Assembly (NCBI RefSeq): GCF_022968395.1
Contig: NZ_JALJQZ010000012.1
Location: forward strand, 62,001-126,000
DNA length: 64,000 nucleotides
Source of the DNA: Affinirhizobium lemnae
Lineage (GTDB): Bacteria > Pseudomonadota > Alphaproteobacteria > Rhizobiales > Rhizobiaceae
Direction of reading: 5' to 3'
In this document: piece after piece, positions 36,800 through 49,125 of the stretch
How the letters are laid out: every line of letters begins with the position of its first letter
Position numbering within the stretch: the stretch's first letter is position 1
The notes under the pieces: generated by a model
The model's input: the letters and a program-made list of their open reading frames with translations, nothing else
Database searches by the model: none
Told to the model about the DNA's origin: nothing
Made by a program: the position numbers and the translations under genes

Positions 36800-38227
36800 A
36801 TGGACAGCCTCCCCTCTTCCGACCTGCTTTCCCGCTTTGCCGCAATCGTGGGCGACAGCAATGTCATCACGGATGAGAAGGAGATGGCGCCCCGCCTTTC
36901 CGAGAACCGTGGGCTCTATCACGGGCGGGCAGCCATGGTTGTCAAACCGGCTTCAACGCAGGAGGTCTCCCAGATCCTGGCTCTGGCGAGCGAAACCGGA
37001 ACGCCGGTGGTGCCGCAGACGGGCAATACGGGACTGGTCGGCGGGCAGACACCCTCGGAAGACGGCAAATCCATCATCCTGTCTCTCGAGCGTATGAATC
37101 GCATCCGCGACATCGATCCGTTGGGAAACACCATGGTGGTCGATGGCGGGTGCATTCTCGCCGATATCCAGAAGGCTGCGGAGGATGTCGGGCGGCTGTT
37201 TCCGCTTTCGCTTGGCTCCGAAGGCTCATGCCGCATTGCTGGCAATCTCTCCACCAATGCGGGCGGAACCGCCGTTCTCGCCTATGGCAATACTCGCCAG
37301 CTTTGCCTCGGGCTCGAAGTCGTCCTGGCGACCGGCGAAATTTGGGACGGTCTGCGCCGCCTGAAGAAGGACAATACCGGCTACGACCTGCGCGATCTCT
37401 TCATCGGCGCGGAGGGAACGCTTGGCGTCATTACCGGTGCCGTTCTGAAGCTATTCCCCCGCCCGGCGGGCCATCAGGTGGCGTTTGCAGGCGTGCCCTC
37501 ACCGCAGGCCGCACTTCAGCTTTTCGAAAAAGCGTCCAACCTGTGCGGCACGGCGCTCACAGGCTTCGAACTGATGCCTCGTATCGGAATAGACTTCACG
37601 ACCCGCCATATTCCGGGCGTACGCGATCCACTCGCCTCCCCTCACCCGTGGTATGTCCTGATCGATATCTCCACCAATGATTCAGCCGCGACAGCGGAAA
37701 CCATGGTGCACCAGGTTCTGGAACAGGGGCTTGAGGCGGGCCTTGTCGAGGATGCGGTCATTGCGGCTTCTGTTGCTCAGGCCAAGGCGATCTGGCACAT
37801 GCGCGAAAGCATGTCGGATGCGCAGAAACCGGAAGGTGGCTCGATCAAGCACGACGTCTCCGTTCCGGTGGCGCGCATTCCGGAATTCATGGCACAAGCT
37901 GAGACGGCCGTACTGACCGCCATGCCGGGTGCGCGTATCTGCGCTTTCGGGCATCTGGGTGACGGCAATATTCACTACAACATCTCGCAGCCGGTCGGCG
38001 CCGACAAGGCCGCATTTCTTGCCCGCTGGCGCGAGATCAACGCAATCGTCCATGCCATCGTTCTGGAAAAGGGCGGCTCGATCTCCGCCGAGCACGGCAT
38101 CGGTCAGTTGAAGCGGGACGAGCTGGCGAGCATTCGTCCAGCCATCGAGATAGACCTCATGCGCCGCATCAAACGGGCATTCGACCCCGCCGGGATCATG
38201 AACCCCGGCAAGGTGATCAACGTCTGA
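36800..38227 (+). CDS. FAD-linked D-2-hydroxyacid dehydrogenase (D2HGDH/GlcD-like)
   Basis: This 475-residue vanillyl-alcohol-oxidase-fold flavoprotein has FAD-binding PQTGNTGLVGGQ and NLSTNAGGT. The metal/substrate block near the C-terminus contains GHLGDGNIHYN, and SAEHGIGQLKR follows. These enzymes oxidise D-2-hydroxyglutarate, D-lactate or glycolate and pass electrons to a quinone or electron-transfer flavoprotein. The exact substrate cannot be read; no GlcE/GlcF partner is near. It follows tsaC by 13 bp and may be co-transcribed. Confidence 0.84.
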   Translation: MDSLPSSDLLSRFAAIVGDSNVITDEKEMAPRLSENRGLYHGRAAMVVKPASTQEVSQILALASETGTPVVPQTGNTGLVGGQTPSEDGKSIILSLERMNRIRDIDPLGNTMVVDGGCILADIQKAAEDVGRLFPLSLGSEGSCRIAGNLSTNAGGTAVLAYGNTRQLCLGLEVVLATGEIWDGLRRLKKDNTGYDLRDLFIGAEGTLGVITGAVLKLFPRPAGHQVAFAGVPSPQAALQLFEKASNLCGTALTGFELMPRIGIDFTTRHIPGVRDPLASPHPWYVLIDISTNDSAATAETMVHQVLEQGLEAGLVEDAVIAASVAQAKAIWHMRESMSDAQKPEGGSIKHDVSVPVARIPEFMAQAETAVLTAMPGARICAFGHLGDGNIHYNISQPVGADKAAFLARWREINAIVHAIVLEKGGSISAEHGIGQLKRDELASIRPAIEIDLMRRIKRAFDPAGIMNPGKVINV

Positions 38228-38233
38228 ACCGGA

Positions 38234-40531
38234 TTATCGCTGCGAGAGCGAGTACAAGAGGTCGGCGCTGATGCCGGACGCTGCGCCGCTGCCGTTCAGG
38301 ATGGAGAGAGCTGACGAGCTGGCACTGGAGTTCTGCTGGTCGTAGAGCGCCGTGAACTTGCTGATCATCTTGGCGACCTTCTCGTTATCCTTGAGGTCGG
38401 AGAGGTTCATATACTTCTCGACAAGGGCCGCCTGCTTGTCGACATCCATGTTGCTGAAGCTGTCTGGCAGAGAATAGGACACTCGGAAGAATTCGAGCAG
38501 CGCCGTATCGCCCAGGATATCATAAGCAGAGGTGATCTTCGGCGACATGCGCTCGAAGTAGAGTGCCAGGCGAACGCCTGGATTGGCCTCACCCTGCTGC
38601 TCCTCCAGCGTCTGGCGGTTATACTTGTTCTCGATCTCTATGACCTTGCCCTGGGACTGAACGCCGGTGTTCACAGTGCGCGAGATGTTTCCATCCTTGT
38701 CGAAATTGAACGAGCCCAGCATTTCTGCCCAGACACCATTCTTCTGCTGGTTTACGAAGCTCTTGGGATCAGAAAGATCCGACTTGAAGACCTGTTTGAG
38801 GAAATCATTGGTCACGCTCTTCGGATCGACACCGTAGGAGGTCAAAAGCACGTTCACGAGACGGCTATCGGCCAGAAACTCGGAGGCGTTCTCGATCTTG
38901 ACCATCTGCTTCGAATAATAGCTGACTTCTTCCTTGGCTTTGGACTGCGCCGCGGTCAGCTCCGCGCCTTTCAACAGACGCGTCTGCTGAATGGTATAGG
39001 CTGAACCGATGGACGTGATCGTGGCGCTTGTCTGCGCAATGACAGGCGATGTCGTATTACCGTCCTTGCCAAAATTGAACGCCTTGGCGAGTTTGACATA
39101 ACGGTCGTCGCCGAGCGTATAGACGAAGCTTTTGCTATCGTTGAGATCGCTCGTCAGCACCTGCTTGAGCGTGTAGGCTGAGACATCGGCGGGATCGAGG
39201 CCAACCGCCTTCAGTGCAAACTCGTAGGCATTGGGCTTTGCCATGAAGTCGTCGACGGATTTGATGCCCGTCATCGCCGTTTTGTACAGGAGCGCTGCCT
39301 GCTCATCGGCTTCGTCCTGCGTGTCGTCATACCGGCTGAAGTAGTAGCTGGAGGTAATCTCCTGCTGCTTGGCCGTCTGGGCGCTTCCGGCAGCGACCGT
39401 TCCATCCGATGCGAAATTGAAGGCCTTTGCCAATTCCAGAAGTCCCGGCTTTTTTTCGGCCAGCTTGTAGACCATGCTGTTCTTGTCGTTCAGATCGCTT
39501 TTCAGCGAGGTCTCGATATCCGACCAAAGTACGCCGTCCAGATTGAACGCCTTGCTGATGTATGCATAGAGGCGGCTGTCCGCCGATAAATCCGCGACTT
39601 TCGTGACGTTGCCGATCTTGGACTTGAAATAGGCATCCTCATTTGTCGCGGTCGTGGTGGATACACGGGTCTGATTGCTGAGGTAGAGTTCATACGTCGC
39701 CTTGGACTGGTCCGTCGTCTGCGCGCCTCCCGCCGGGACGGTTCCATCCGCATTAAACTGAAAGGCATCCGCCAACTTGTAATACTGGTCGATTGTGCTC
39801 AGCGTCTTGTCGTTCGCAAAGATCTTGTTGCGAAGCGCAATGCGTTTATCCGGATCCGTTTCCGCATCGACCTGCACTTGGAGCGACGCATTCTCTGCCG
39901 TCAGGGCGTCCTTGCGAGGTTTGAGGTTCTGATTGATGTAGCTGTTCGCATCGCTGGTATCGCTTGTCAGGACGCCTTTCACGAAGTCGCGCGAATAATA
40001 GGTCTGGTCCAGACCGTAGGCGGTGAACATATAGGAGCGTAGCCGGTCGTCGCTTAGCAACTGATCGACACTGGTGATCGTGCCCATCATCGCGTTGAAA
40101 TATCCTGCCTCGACGGAAACGGATTCCTCCTTGGCATCCATTGTCGCAGTATAGAGCCCGATGACATCATCCATCTGGTTGGAGGTCTGGGCAACTGCGG
40201 AACTTGTATCATTGAAATTGAAGGCGGCTGCGAACTGGCGATATCGACTGTCGCTGAGACGATTGGCAAAGCTCGTCTCGTCGCTGAGATCGCTTTCCAG
40301 AACCTTCTGCATGAAGGCCTTGGCATAGGTCATCTCGCCCAGACCGAACGCCTTCATCGCATAGTTATACAGCCGATCGTTCTTCATGAACTCATCGACA
40401 GTCTTCACCTTGGCAATGTTAGCTTCGTAGTAATCTGCCTCTCGCGATACCTCGGGCTGTTTGGCCACGCGATTGAGACTCGTATAGAGATCGCGGTTGA
40501 CAAGATCGTAGCTGAGAAAGGTCGATACCAT
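38234..40531 (-). CDS. DUF1217 protein with six internal repeats
   Basis: This is a 765-residue acidic, helical protein with no signal peptide. A module of about 70-85 residues is repeated six times, at residues 34-106, 143-260, 300-373, 413-488, 537-610 and 656-732. Each has a hydrophobic DRL.Y....A.GL-like helix, a V(L/F).SDL.D..S cap and an AFNF(x)DG end. The second copy has a 35-residue insertion and the last is degenerate. DUF1217 proteins are rhizobial and often lie near flagellar genes, but here the neighbours are unrelated. The role is unknown; a secreted or surface scaffold is possible. Confidence 0.75.
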   Translation of the reverse strand: MVSTFLSYDLVNRDLYTSLNRVAKQPEVSREADYYEANIAKVKTVDEFMKNDRLYNYAMKAFGLGEMTYAKAFMQKVLESDLSDETSFANRLSDSRYRQFAAAFNFNDTSSAVAQTSNQMDDVIGLYTATMDAKEESVSVEAGYFNAMMGTITSVDQLLSDDRLRSYMFTAYGLDQTYYSRDFVKGVLTSDTSDANSYINQNLKPRKDALTAENASLQVQVDAETDPDKRIALRNKIFANDKTLSTIDQYYKLADAFQFNADGTVPAGGAQTTDQSKATYELYLSNQTRVSTTTATNEDAYFKSKIGNVTKVADLSADSRLYAYISKAFNLDGVLWSDIETSLKSDLNDKNSMVYKLAEKKPGLLELAKAFNFASDGTVAAGSAQTAKQQEITSSYYFSRYDDTQDEADEQAALLYKTAMTGIKSVDDFMAKPNAYEFALKAVGLDPADVSAYTLKQVLTSDLNDSKSFVYTLGDDRYVKLAKAFNFGKDGNTTSPVIAQTSATITSIGSAYTIQQTRLLKGAELTAAQSKAKEEVSYYSKQMVKIENASEFLADSRLVNVLLTSYGVDPKSVTNDFLKQVFKSDLSDPKSFVNQQKNGVWAEMLGSFNFDKDGNISRTVNTGVQSQGKVIEIENKYNRQTLEEQQGEANPGVRLALYFERMSPKITSAYDILGDTALLEFFRVSYSLPDSFSNMDVDKQAALVEKYMNLSDLKDNEKVAKMISKFTALYDQQNSSASSSALSILNGSGAASGISADLLYSLSQR

Positions 40532-40771
40532 TGCCGGGGCCTCTTACCCTCATGCGACGTTTGAGACGCCACATTACATACGGAAACTTAAGGAATTGCT
40601 CTCGCAGTGTGTCACGTTTCCCTTGCCTGGACCTGTCGTATTTGAGCGTTTCGTATCAGGCTTGCAACGGGATTGCTGGATTCATTCAAATGAAAGCTTG
40701 AGAAGTTTACATTCGCTAACCATCTGAGGACGCTATAATTTCTTAACCGCGATTTTTAAGTCGTTCTGCAA

Positions 40772-40852
40772 GTACCCCGCCTATGTTGAGCCCACCAGAG
40801 GACAAAAGTCCCGGGAGATGACCGAAACGGCTCTCAGGTAAAACAAGGGTAG
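40772..40852 (+). promoter_or_regulatory. Structured leader, partly like a glycine aptamer
   Basis: The RNA before the DUF6101 gene can form several stems: TACCC/GGGTA closing (40773-40777 with 40847-40851), GAGCC/GGCTC, the hairpin GGAC-AAAA-GTCC (40800-40811), and CCG-AAA-CGG (40822-40830) inside GAGA/TCTC. The strand GGGAGA...ACCGAA...CTCTCAGGTAAAAC recalls the conserved core of glycine riboswitches, but the long P3 arms are missing. It could be a degenerate or novel cis-regulatory RNA. Confidence 0.4.
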
Positions 40853-40860
40853 CATTCGAG

Positions 40861-41427
40861 ATGACAAATACGGTTCTGAAACCTACATGGGCAGGTGCAA
40901 CGCTGCGGCTCGACCCGGCGCGCTTTCCCCAGCAGATCACGTACGGGCTGCATGATGCCGCCGGCGATGTCACCATTACCATCGACGAACGCGGCGCAGT
41001 CCTGCGCAAGATCCTCCCCGAGAGCGGCCTGCCGCTTTCCTTTGCTCTTCCCGCTCGCGCCTTCAAAGGGGTCGCGGCTCGGGCTATCGATCACGGCAAT
41101 GGCGACGTCACCGTGACGCTGGAACTCCACCACGAAGATGCGGATCTCTGCATCCCGCTGCTGGTGGCTCACGACCTCTGCGATATCGCAGCCGACTGGC
41201 GCAGCTGGTCGGAAGCATTCCGCATACCCATGCTGATGGTTGAGGCAGACGGCATTGCCCGCCCGCTGGAAAACCACCTCGGAAACATTCGGACTGGTGA
41301 AAGCAAGCAGCGCCGCCGCCATTCCTACTTCGCCGCACGGCGACCACGCTTCCTGGTTCGCCGCCAGACCGGCAGCCTGGGGGTCGCCATGCGCATCGAA
41401 GGCAAGGAAATCATCGCAAGACGCTGA
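40861..41427 (+). CDS. DUF6101-family protein
   Basis: This 188-residue basic protein has no signal peptide or membrane helix. Visible blocks are TLRLDPARFPQQITYG, VTITIDERGAVLRKILPESG and DGIARPLENHLGNIRTGE, with an Arg-rich C-terminus (RRRHSYFAARRPRFLVRR). Family DUF6101 is restricted mostly to alphaproteobacteria and has no known function; a nucleic-acid or envelope role would fit the basic tail. A structured leader of about 80 bases precedes it and a strong terminator follows. Confidence 0.68.
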   Translation: MTNTVLKPTWAGATLRLDPARFPQQITYGLHDAAGDVTITIDERGAVLRKILPESGLPLSFALPARAFKGVAARAIDHGNGDVTVTLELHHEDADLCIPLLVAHDLCDIAADWRSWSEAFRIPMLMVEADGIARPLENHLGNIRTGESKQRRRHSYFAARRPRFLVRRQTGSLGVAMRIEGKEIIARR

Positions 41428-41447
41428 TTTTCAATAAATTCAGTATC

Positions 41448-41490
41448 GAAATCGCCCGGCGCCGACATTTCCTGTCAGCCGGGCGATTTC
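41448..41490. terminator. Bidirectional terminator between DUF6101 gene and ubiA
   Basis: GAAATCGCCCGGC (41448-41460) pairs perfectly with GCCGGGCGATTTC (41478-41490). It sits between two convergent genes and should end both transcripts. Confidence 0.85.
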
Positions 41491-41502
41491 GTTGAGGCAT
41501 TG

Positions 41503-42474
41503 TCACAAGGCATTGCCGTTATAATGCGCCAGAGCCGCCGCAAGGCCGACAAAGATAATGAAGCCAACCCGGTTGTTGAACTTGAAAAGCTTCAGGCATT
41601 GATCGGGATTATCGATGTCCAGCACCAGGATCTGCCAGGCCAGCATGACGGCGGCAACAAGCAAGCCTAGATAGGCGAACACGCCAGCGTGTGCCGTCAT
41701 GAAGGCAGCAATGAAGAACAGCAAAGCCGCGCCATAAATGGCCGACAGCCAGATCTTGGTATGTTCCCCGAACAGGCGCGCCGTTGACCGGACGCCAACC
41801 AGCGCATCGTCTTCCTTGTCCTGATGGGCGTAGATCGTATCGTAGCCTATCGTCCAGAGAATGGCTGCGCAGTAAAGCCAGAGAACTGGCCAGCCAAGGC
41901 TGCCGTAAACGCCAGCCCAGCCCATCAAGGCACCCCAGGAAAACGCCAGACCTAAGAAAAATTGCGGCCAATCCGTAAACCTTTTCGCAAAGGGATAGAT
42001 CGCAACGATTACCAGCGAGGCGAAACCCAGCCAGATCGTGAATGTATTGAATTGCAACAAAACGACGAGCCCGACAAGCGCCTGAAGTACCATGAAGACC
42101 TTGGCCTGCAGACGCGAGACCCGGCCGGATGGCAGCGGACGCGAACGGGTACGCACGACCTGCAGGTCTATTCTGTGGTCCACCAGATCATTATAGGTGC
42201 AGCCAGCACCCCGCATCGCGACTGCCCCGAAGAAGAAGAGAATAAGGTGCGCAAGCTTGAGTTCCAGCGAGAATCCTCCGTCCGGCGCGCCATCCGCATT
42301 GGCTGCCAATGCGGAGGACCAGAAGCATGGCCACATCAGCAACTGCCAGCCGATCGGCCGATCCCAACGCGCCAGCTGCGCATAGGGCCAAAGCCAGCGC
42401 GGCAGGGCGCGATAGACAAAATTATTGGAGGTTGCGTCGGCCACGCGGCCGCTATCGTCAATCGGCGTGCTCAT
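41503..42474 (-). CDS. ubiA: 4-hydroxybenzoate polyprenyltransferase
   Basis: This 323-residue integral membrane prenyltransferase has about eight helices. The two Asp-rich motifs that bind polyprenyl diphosphate through magnesium are present: NDLVDHRIDLQVVRTRSRPL (NDxxDxxxD) and YDTIYAHQDKEDD (DxxxD/YxxxK region). It attaches the octa- to decaprenyl tail to 4-hydroxybenzoate in ubiquinone synthesis. ispB, which makes the tail, is also in this window. Single gene, convergent with the DUF6101 gene. Confidence 0.92.
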   Translation of the reverse strand: MSTPIDDSGRVADATSNNFVYRALPRWLWPYAQLARWDRPIGWQLLMWPCFWSSALAANADGAPDGGFSLELKLAHLILFFFGAVAMRGAGCTYNDLVDHRIDLQVVRTRSRPLPSGRVSRLQAKVFMVLQALVGLVVLLQFNTFTIWLGFASLVIVAIYPFAKRFTDWPQFFLGLAFSWGALMGWAGVYGSLGWPVLWLYCAAILWTIGYDTIYAHQDKEDDALVGVRSTARLFGEHTKIWLSAIYGAALLFFIAAFMTAHAGVFAYLGLLVAAVMLAWQILVLDIDNPDQCLKLFKFNNRVGFIIFVGLAAALAHYNGNAL

Positions 42475-42592
42475 GGCGAGATGTTCTAGATCATTTCTAG
42501 GCGAGTGTAATCACGGTATTCGGTCGCAGCCAGCTTTTCCGAACACGTCGTATTGAATACATATTCCACCAAGGTCGAACGACGGCCGCTTA

Positions 42593-44911
42593 TCAGCGCT
42601 TTTTCATCGCTTCGGCCAGGGCGGCACCGAGACCGCCCAATTGGCTTCCCTCGCTTTTCGATGGCTTCGCCTGGGCATGGCGCATAGGATTGCCAGCGCC
42701 TGGACTGCGGTTTTCCCGCATGGAAGCCGGGGCTGCCTCGCCGCCATCCTTGCGCATGGTAAGCCCGATGCGCTTGCGCTTGGCATCCACTTCCACCACG
42801 CGCACTTTCACCACATCGCCTGCCTTCACAACCTCATGGGGATCCTTCACGAAGCGATCCGCCAGTTGCGAGACGTGGACGAGGCCATCCTGATGCACGC
42901 CGATATCGACGAAGGCGCCGAAAGCCGCGACATTGGTGACCGTGCCTTCCAGCAGCATTCCAACCTTCAGATCGCTGATCTCGTTGACGCCCTCGGCAAA
43001 GGTGGCCGTCTTGAAGCTTGGGCGCGGGTCGCGGCCCGGCTTTTCCAGCTCGGCGAGAATATCCTTCACGGTTGGAAGACCAAACTGATCATCCACGAAC
43101 TGCTTGGGATCAAGCCGTTTCAGGGCGGCGCTGTCGCCCATCAGGTCGCGAAGGTCACGACCACAGGCAGCCACGATCTTCTTCGCCACGCCATAGGCTT
43201 CCGGGTGGACGGCGGAGGCATCGAGCGGCTCCTTGCCGTTGGGAATGCGCAAGAAACCGGCGCATTGTTCGAAGGTGCGGGCACCAAGACGCGCCACCTT
43301 CAAGAGTTCCTTGCGGCTTGCAAACGGTCCGTTCTGGTCGCGATGAACGACAATGGCATCGGCAATCGCGCGCGTAAGGCCCGCGACACGCGCCAGAAGC
43401 GGCGAGGATGCGGTATTGAGATCCACACCGACGGCATTCACGGCGTCTTCCACAACCGCATCCAGCGAGCGGGAGAGCTTACCCTGGTCCACATCGTGCT
43501 GGTACTGGCCGACACCGATGGATTTCGGCTCGATCTTGACGAGTTCCGCCAGCGGGTCCTGCAGGCGGCGCGCGATGGAGACAGCGCCACGTAGCGAGAC
43601 GTCGAGATTGGGGAATTCCGTCGCCGCCAGTTCAGACGCGGAATAAACCGAAGCCCCGGCCTCAGACACAATGACCTTGGTGGGCTTTGGACCCGCCGGA
43701 AGTGCGGCTAGCATATCCGCCACCAGCTTTTCCGTCTCTCGGCTACCCGTGCCGTTGCCGATGGCGATTAGATCTACCTTGTGCTTGCGAATGAGGCTGG
43801 CAAGTTCGGCCTGCGTGCCACGCAGATCGTTCTTCGGCGGGAACGGGTAGACGGTCGTCGTTTCCACCAGCTTGCCGGTACCATCCACCACGGCCACTTT
43901 CACGCCAGTACGAATGCCCGGATCGAGCCCCATGGTGGCGCGGGAACCGGCGGGAGCAGCCAGCAGCAGATCCTTCAGATTGCGGGCAAAAACGCGGATG
44001 GCCTCTTCCTCCGAGCGCTCCCGCAGTTCGCGCATCAGATCGAGCGAAAGCGACATGGACAGCTTCACGCGCCAGGTCCAGCCCGCCACATCCATCAGCC
44101 AGCGGTCTGCCGGTCCCTTCTCGCCAATCTGGAAGGCACCGGCGATCATGCGGTGGGTCGGCTTGATCGGTGACGGATCATCCTGATCGACATCGATGGT
44201 CAGCGTCAGGAACTCCTCGTTCCAGCCGCGCAGCATTGCAAGCGCACGATGGCCGGGGGTCGTGGCCCAGCGTTCGGAATGATCGAAATAGTCGGAGAAC
44301 TTTGCGCCGGCCTCCTGCTTGCCATCCACCACCTTGGCCCGCAGGGTGGCGTTGTCGCGCATATGCTGACGCAGACGGCCAAGTAAGTCTGCGTTTTCCG
44401 TAATGGTTTCGGCCACGATGTCGCGCGCGCCTTCGAGTGCTGCCTTCACATCGCCAACCTCGGGCGAGAAATAGGCTTCCGCCAGCTTCGAGGGATCGGC
44501 CGAGCGGTCTGCCCAGATGGCTTCCGCCAGAGGCCCGAGACCTTTTTCGCGGGCAATCTCTGCCTTTGTGCGACGCTTCGGCTTGTAGGGAAGATAGAGG
44601 TCTTCCAGCTCTGCCTTGGTTAAGGCGCGCGCCAGCTTTACCGCCAGTTCATCCGTCATCTTGCCCTGAGAGTTGATGCTCTCGACAATGGAGGTGCGGC
44701 GGGCTTCCAGCTCGCGTAGGTAAACCAGCCGTTCCGCGAGCGTGCGCAGCTGCGTATCATCCAGCCCGCCCGTGACTTCCTTACGATAGCGCGCGATGAA
44801 GGGAACCGTCGCGCCCTCGTCCAGCAGGCCAATCGCGGCCGCCGCCTGGTCCGGGCGGGCGTTGATTTCTGCGGCAATGGTCGCGGCGAGGAGCTTGTTA
44901 TTGGCAGCCAT
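42593..44911 (-). CDS. tex: Transcription accessory protein Tex (S1 RNA-binding)
   Basis: This 772-residue protein has the Tex N-terminal helical region, a YqgF/RNase H-like domain ([18 protein letters not shown]), helix-hairpin-helix motifs and a C-terminal S1 domain ([30 protein letters not shown]). The start is the ATG at 44909-44911, where [16 protein letters not shown] begins the family sequence. Tex binds nucleic acid and affects transcription and stress tolerance in several bacteria. Lone gene between ubiA and purD, divergent from purD. Confidence 0.92.
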   Translation of the reverse strand: MAANNKLLAATIAAEINARPDQAAAAIGLLDEGATVPFIARYRKEVTGGLDDTQLRTLAERLVYLRELEARRTSIVESINSQGKMTDELAVKLARALTKAELEDLYLPYKPKRRTKAEIAREKGLGPLAEAIWADRSADPSKLAEAYFSPEVGDVKAALEGARDIVAETITENADLLGRLRQHMRDNATLRAKVVDGKQEAGAKFSDYFDHSERWATTPGHRALAMLRGWNEEFLTLTIDVDQDDPSPIKPTHRMIAGAFQIGEKGPADRWLMDVAGWTWRVKLSMSLSLDLMRELRERSEEEAIRVFARNLKDLLLAAPAGSRATMGLDPGIRTGVKVAVVDGTGKLVETTTVYPFPPKNDLRGTQAELASLIRKHKVDLIAIGNGTGSRETEKLVADMLAALPAGPKPTKVIVSEAGASVYSASELAATEFPNLDVSLRGAVSIARRLQDPLAELVKIEPKSIGVGQYQHDVDQGKLSRSLDAVVEDAVNAVGVDLNTASSPLLARVAGLTRAIADAIVVHRDQNGPFASRKELLKVARLGARTFEQCAGFLRIPNGKEPLDASAVHPEAYGVAKKIVAACGRDLRDLMGDSAALKRLDPKQFVDDQFGLPTVKDILAELEKPGRDPRPSFKTATFAEGVNEISDLKVGMLLEGTVTNVAAFGAFVDIGVHQDGLVHVSQLADRFVKDPHEVVKAGDVVKVRVVEVDAKRKRIGLTMRKDGGEAAPASMRENRSPGAGNPMRHAQAKPSKSEGSQLGGLGAALAEAMKKR

Positions 44912-45083
44912 GGGTCTTCCTGTTCTCAGATTTGTGGCGACCATAGCGACAGATCGTGGCAAGGCAACGCCAGCCTGATCACTTCCACAGCTTGAAGACC
45001 GTGATCCGGGGCCGAATGGCCTTGACCTTTGCCGCCCCTGCCCTTAACCGCCCAGCATCTCTTTTCAGCAGCGGAGCGCGGCA

Positions 45084-46349
45084 ATGAAGGTTCTTCTGAT
45101 CGGGTCTGGTGGTCGTGAGCATGCTCTTGCCTGGAAGCTTGCACAATCCCCCCTGTTGACCAAACTCTATGCCGCACCGGGAAATCCCGGCATCGCGGAA
45201 GAAGCAGAGCTGGTGTCGCTGAATGTGGAAGACCACGCAGCCGTCATAGCCTTCTGTCAGAAGCAGGCCATCGATTTCGTGGTAGTCGGCCCGGAGGCGC
45301 CGCTGGTGGCGGGTCTTGCCGATGATCTGCGCGCCGCCGGCTTCGTCGTCTTCGGCCCTTCAAAGGCCGCCGCCCAGCTGGAAGGCTCCAAGGGTTTCAC
45401 CAAGGATATCTGCGCCCGCTACAATATTCCAACCGGCGCCTACCAGCGTTTTACCGCTGCGGAACCGGCGAAGGCCTATATTCGCAAACAGGGTGCGCCC
45501 ATTGTCGTCAAGGCAGATGGTCTGGCCGCAGGCAAGGGCGTGACGGTTGCCATGACAATTGATGAGGCGCTTGCCGCCGTGGATGATTGCTTTGCCGGTG
45601 CCTTTGGCGCAGCGGGGGCCGAGGTTATCGTCGAAGCCTATCTGGATGGTGAAGAGGCCAGCTTCTTCTGCCTTTCCGATGGCAAGACGGCCCTGGCGCT
45701 GGCCACGGCGCAGGACCACAAGCGCGTGGGCGATGGTGACACCGGGCCGAACACCGGCGGCATGGGCGCCTATTCCCCTGCACCTGTCATGACACAGGAC
45801 ATGGTTCAGCGCACGATGAAGGAGATCATCGAGCCGACGATCCGCGGCATGGCGGAAAGCGGCTATCCGTTCACCGGCGTCTTCTTCGCTGGCCTGATGA
45901 TCACGGCCAAGGGTCCGGAACTCATCGAATATAACGTGCGCTTCGGGGATCCCGAATGCCAGGTGTTGATGATGCGCCTGAAGAGCGACCTCTTACCAAT
46001 CCTCTATGCCGCCTCCACGGGCACGCTGGATCAGGTGAGTGCTGAGTGGTGTGACGAACCGGCACTGACAGTCGTGATGGCATCCAAGGGTTATCCGGGC
46101 GCCTACGACAAAGCCACCCCGATTACCCATCTGCCGCAGGCACGCGACGGTGCGAAGGTGTTTCATGCCGGGACGGCGCTCAAAGAGGGGCACCTGGTCG
46201 CGACAGGCGGACGCGTTCTGAATTTGACAGCAACAGCAAGCACGGTGGCCGAAGCACAGGCAAAAGCCTATAAGCTGGTGGATGAGGTTCGCTGGGAGAA
46301 CGGTTTTTGTCGTCGTGACATTGGCTGGCGTGCGCTCAATCGCGGATAA
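45084..46349 (+). CDS. purD: Phosphoribosylamine-glycine ligase
   Basis: This 421-residue ATP-grasp enzyme has the N-terminal [20 protein letters not shown], the [14 protein letters not shown] block, [11 protein letters not shown] and the metal site [12 protein letters not shown]. It makes GAR, the second step of purine synthesis. It stands alone and is divergent from tex. Confidence 0.95.
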   Translation: MKVLLIGSGGREHALAWKLAQSPLLTKLYAAPGNPGIAEEAELVSLNVEDHAAVIAFCQKQAIDFVVVGPEAPLVAGLADDLRAAGFVVFGPSKAAAQLEGSKGFTKDICARYNIPTGAYQRFTAAEPAKAYIRKQGAPIVVKADGLAAGKGVTVAMTIDEALAAVDDCFAGAFGAAGAEVIVEAYLDGEEASFFCLSDGKTALALATAQDHKRVGDGDTGPNTGGMGAYSPAPVMTQDMVQRTMKEIIEPTIRGMAESGYPFTGVFFAGLMITAKGPELIEYNVRFGDPECQVLMMRLKSDLLPILYAASTGTLDQVSAEWCDEPALTVVMASKGYPGAYDKATPITHLPQARDGAKVFHAGTALKEGHLVATGGRVLNLTATASTVAEAQAKAYKLVDEVRWENGFCRRDIGWRALNRG

Positions 46350-46459
46350 TGCACGATAAGCCAATTGCACGTCTTTACGATGTGTTAACCGCGCCTCCTG
46401 ACTGCTTGGAAAGATTCATCTGCTAATGCTCTGCCCTATTATCGGGAAGGGTATTCGCT

Positions 46460-46945
46460 ATGATCAGCTCTGTTCTGGCACTGGTAGCATCTGTTGCAGC
46501 CATATCGGCGGATGCGTCCTCCATTTCCGTTCTTTCCGGGAAGCCGGTCCTGGCCACGCCAAGCGTCGTTCACATAGCCTGCGCGGCATGTGACGGAAAG
46601 GCATCCCGTCGTTCGAAATCCGCTTATGTGGTGCCTTCACTTGATGCGGGCCAAGAACGCGTGACGATCTCCCAGATCGGCGGGAAGCCGGCGGTTACCC
46701 GAACCGAAAACTTCATGGGCGGTTCACCCGTGCGGTTTGTCAGCTTGAACCCTATGTGGGTGGAGCGCGAGCAGCAGCTCATGCTGTCTCGTACCGTTTC
46801 CCCAACGAAAAGCGATGGCGTGGACCAGAGGGCGACAACGTCTGCCGTATCGGCGGATGCGGCCCCGAAGCCTGTTGGTGCAACGCCGGTCGAGCAGCCC
46901 GCCGCACCTGATTTCTCCAAATTCGAGCTTCGGCCCAGCCTTTGA
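46460..46945 (+). CDS. Exported hypothetical protein
   Basis: This 161-residue protein begins with a weak signal-like segment (MISSVLALVASVAAISADAS). It contains IACAACDGKASRRSK, a Cys-x-x-Cys pair, and an Ala/Pro/Thr-rich C-terminal half with low complexity. A strong ribosome-binding site (GAAGGG) precedes the ATG. I recognise no family. An envelope location is plausible; the Cys pair could bind metal or form a disulfide. Confidence 0.55.
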   Translation: MISSVLALVASVAAISADASSISVLSGKPVLATPSVVHIACAACDGKASRRSKSAYVVPSLDAGQERVTISQIGGKPAVTRTENFMGGSPVRFVSLNPMWVEREQQLMLSRTVSPTKSDGVDQRATTSAVSADAAPKPVGATPVEQPAAPDFSKFELRPSL

Positions 46946-47222
46946 CCAAGTATTCACGATATTGAATACAAGGAAGCGCGAATTTAATGCTTTGCGACTG
47001 ACCCTTTTTGCCGCGCTCGCAGCAGTCAACGCACACTCCTTATGCTTCCATTTCTCGCCTTCACTGAGTAGTGCGCCGGGAAGTTTCTATTATCTAAATT
47101 TTCAGGAAGCCGGTTTACTCTCTTTGTCCAGGAGCGCGTTGTAGTGCTCGTCGGGTGCAGGAAGCGCCTCTCTCAATGATCCTCGACACCTAGTCTTTAT
47201 CACAGTGCTCGAGATCGAATAG

Positions 47223-49070
<1,848 letters not shown>

Positions 49071-49095
49071 CAAGCTTTGATCCGAATGATGGCAG

Positions 49096-49122
49096 ACGCC
49101 GGTCGCAAGGCCGGCGTTTTGC
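49096..49122. terminator. Terminator after chemoreceptor gene
   Basis: ACGCCGG (49096-49102) pairs with CCGGCGT (49111-49117), followed by TTTTGCGTTTTAG. It separates the rightward chemoreceptor and the leftward DUF523 gene. Confidence 0.75.
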
Positions 49123-49125
49123 GTT

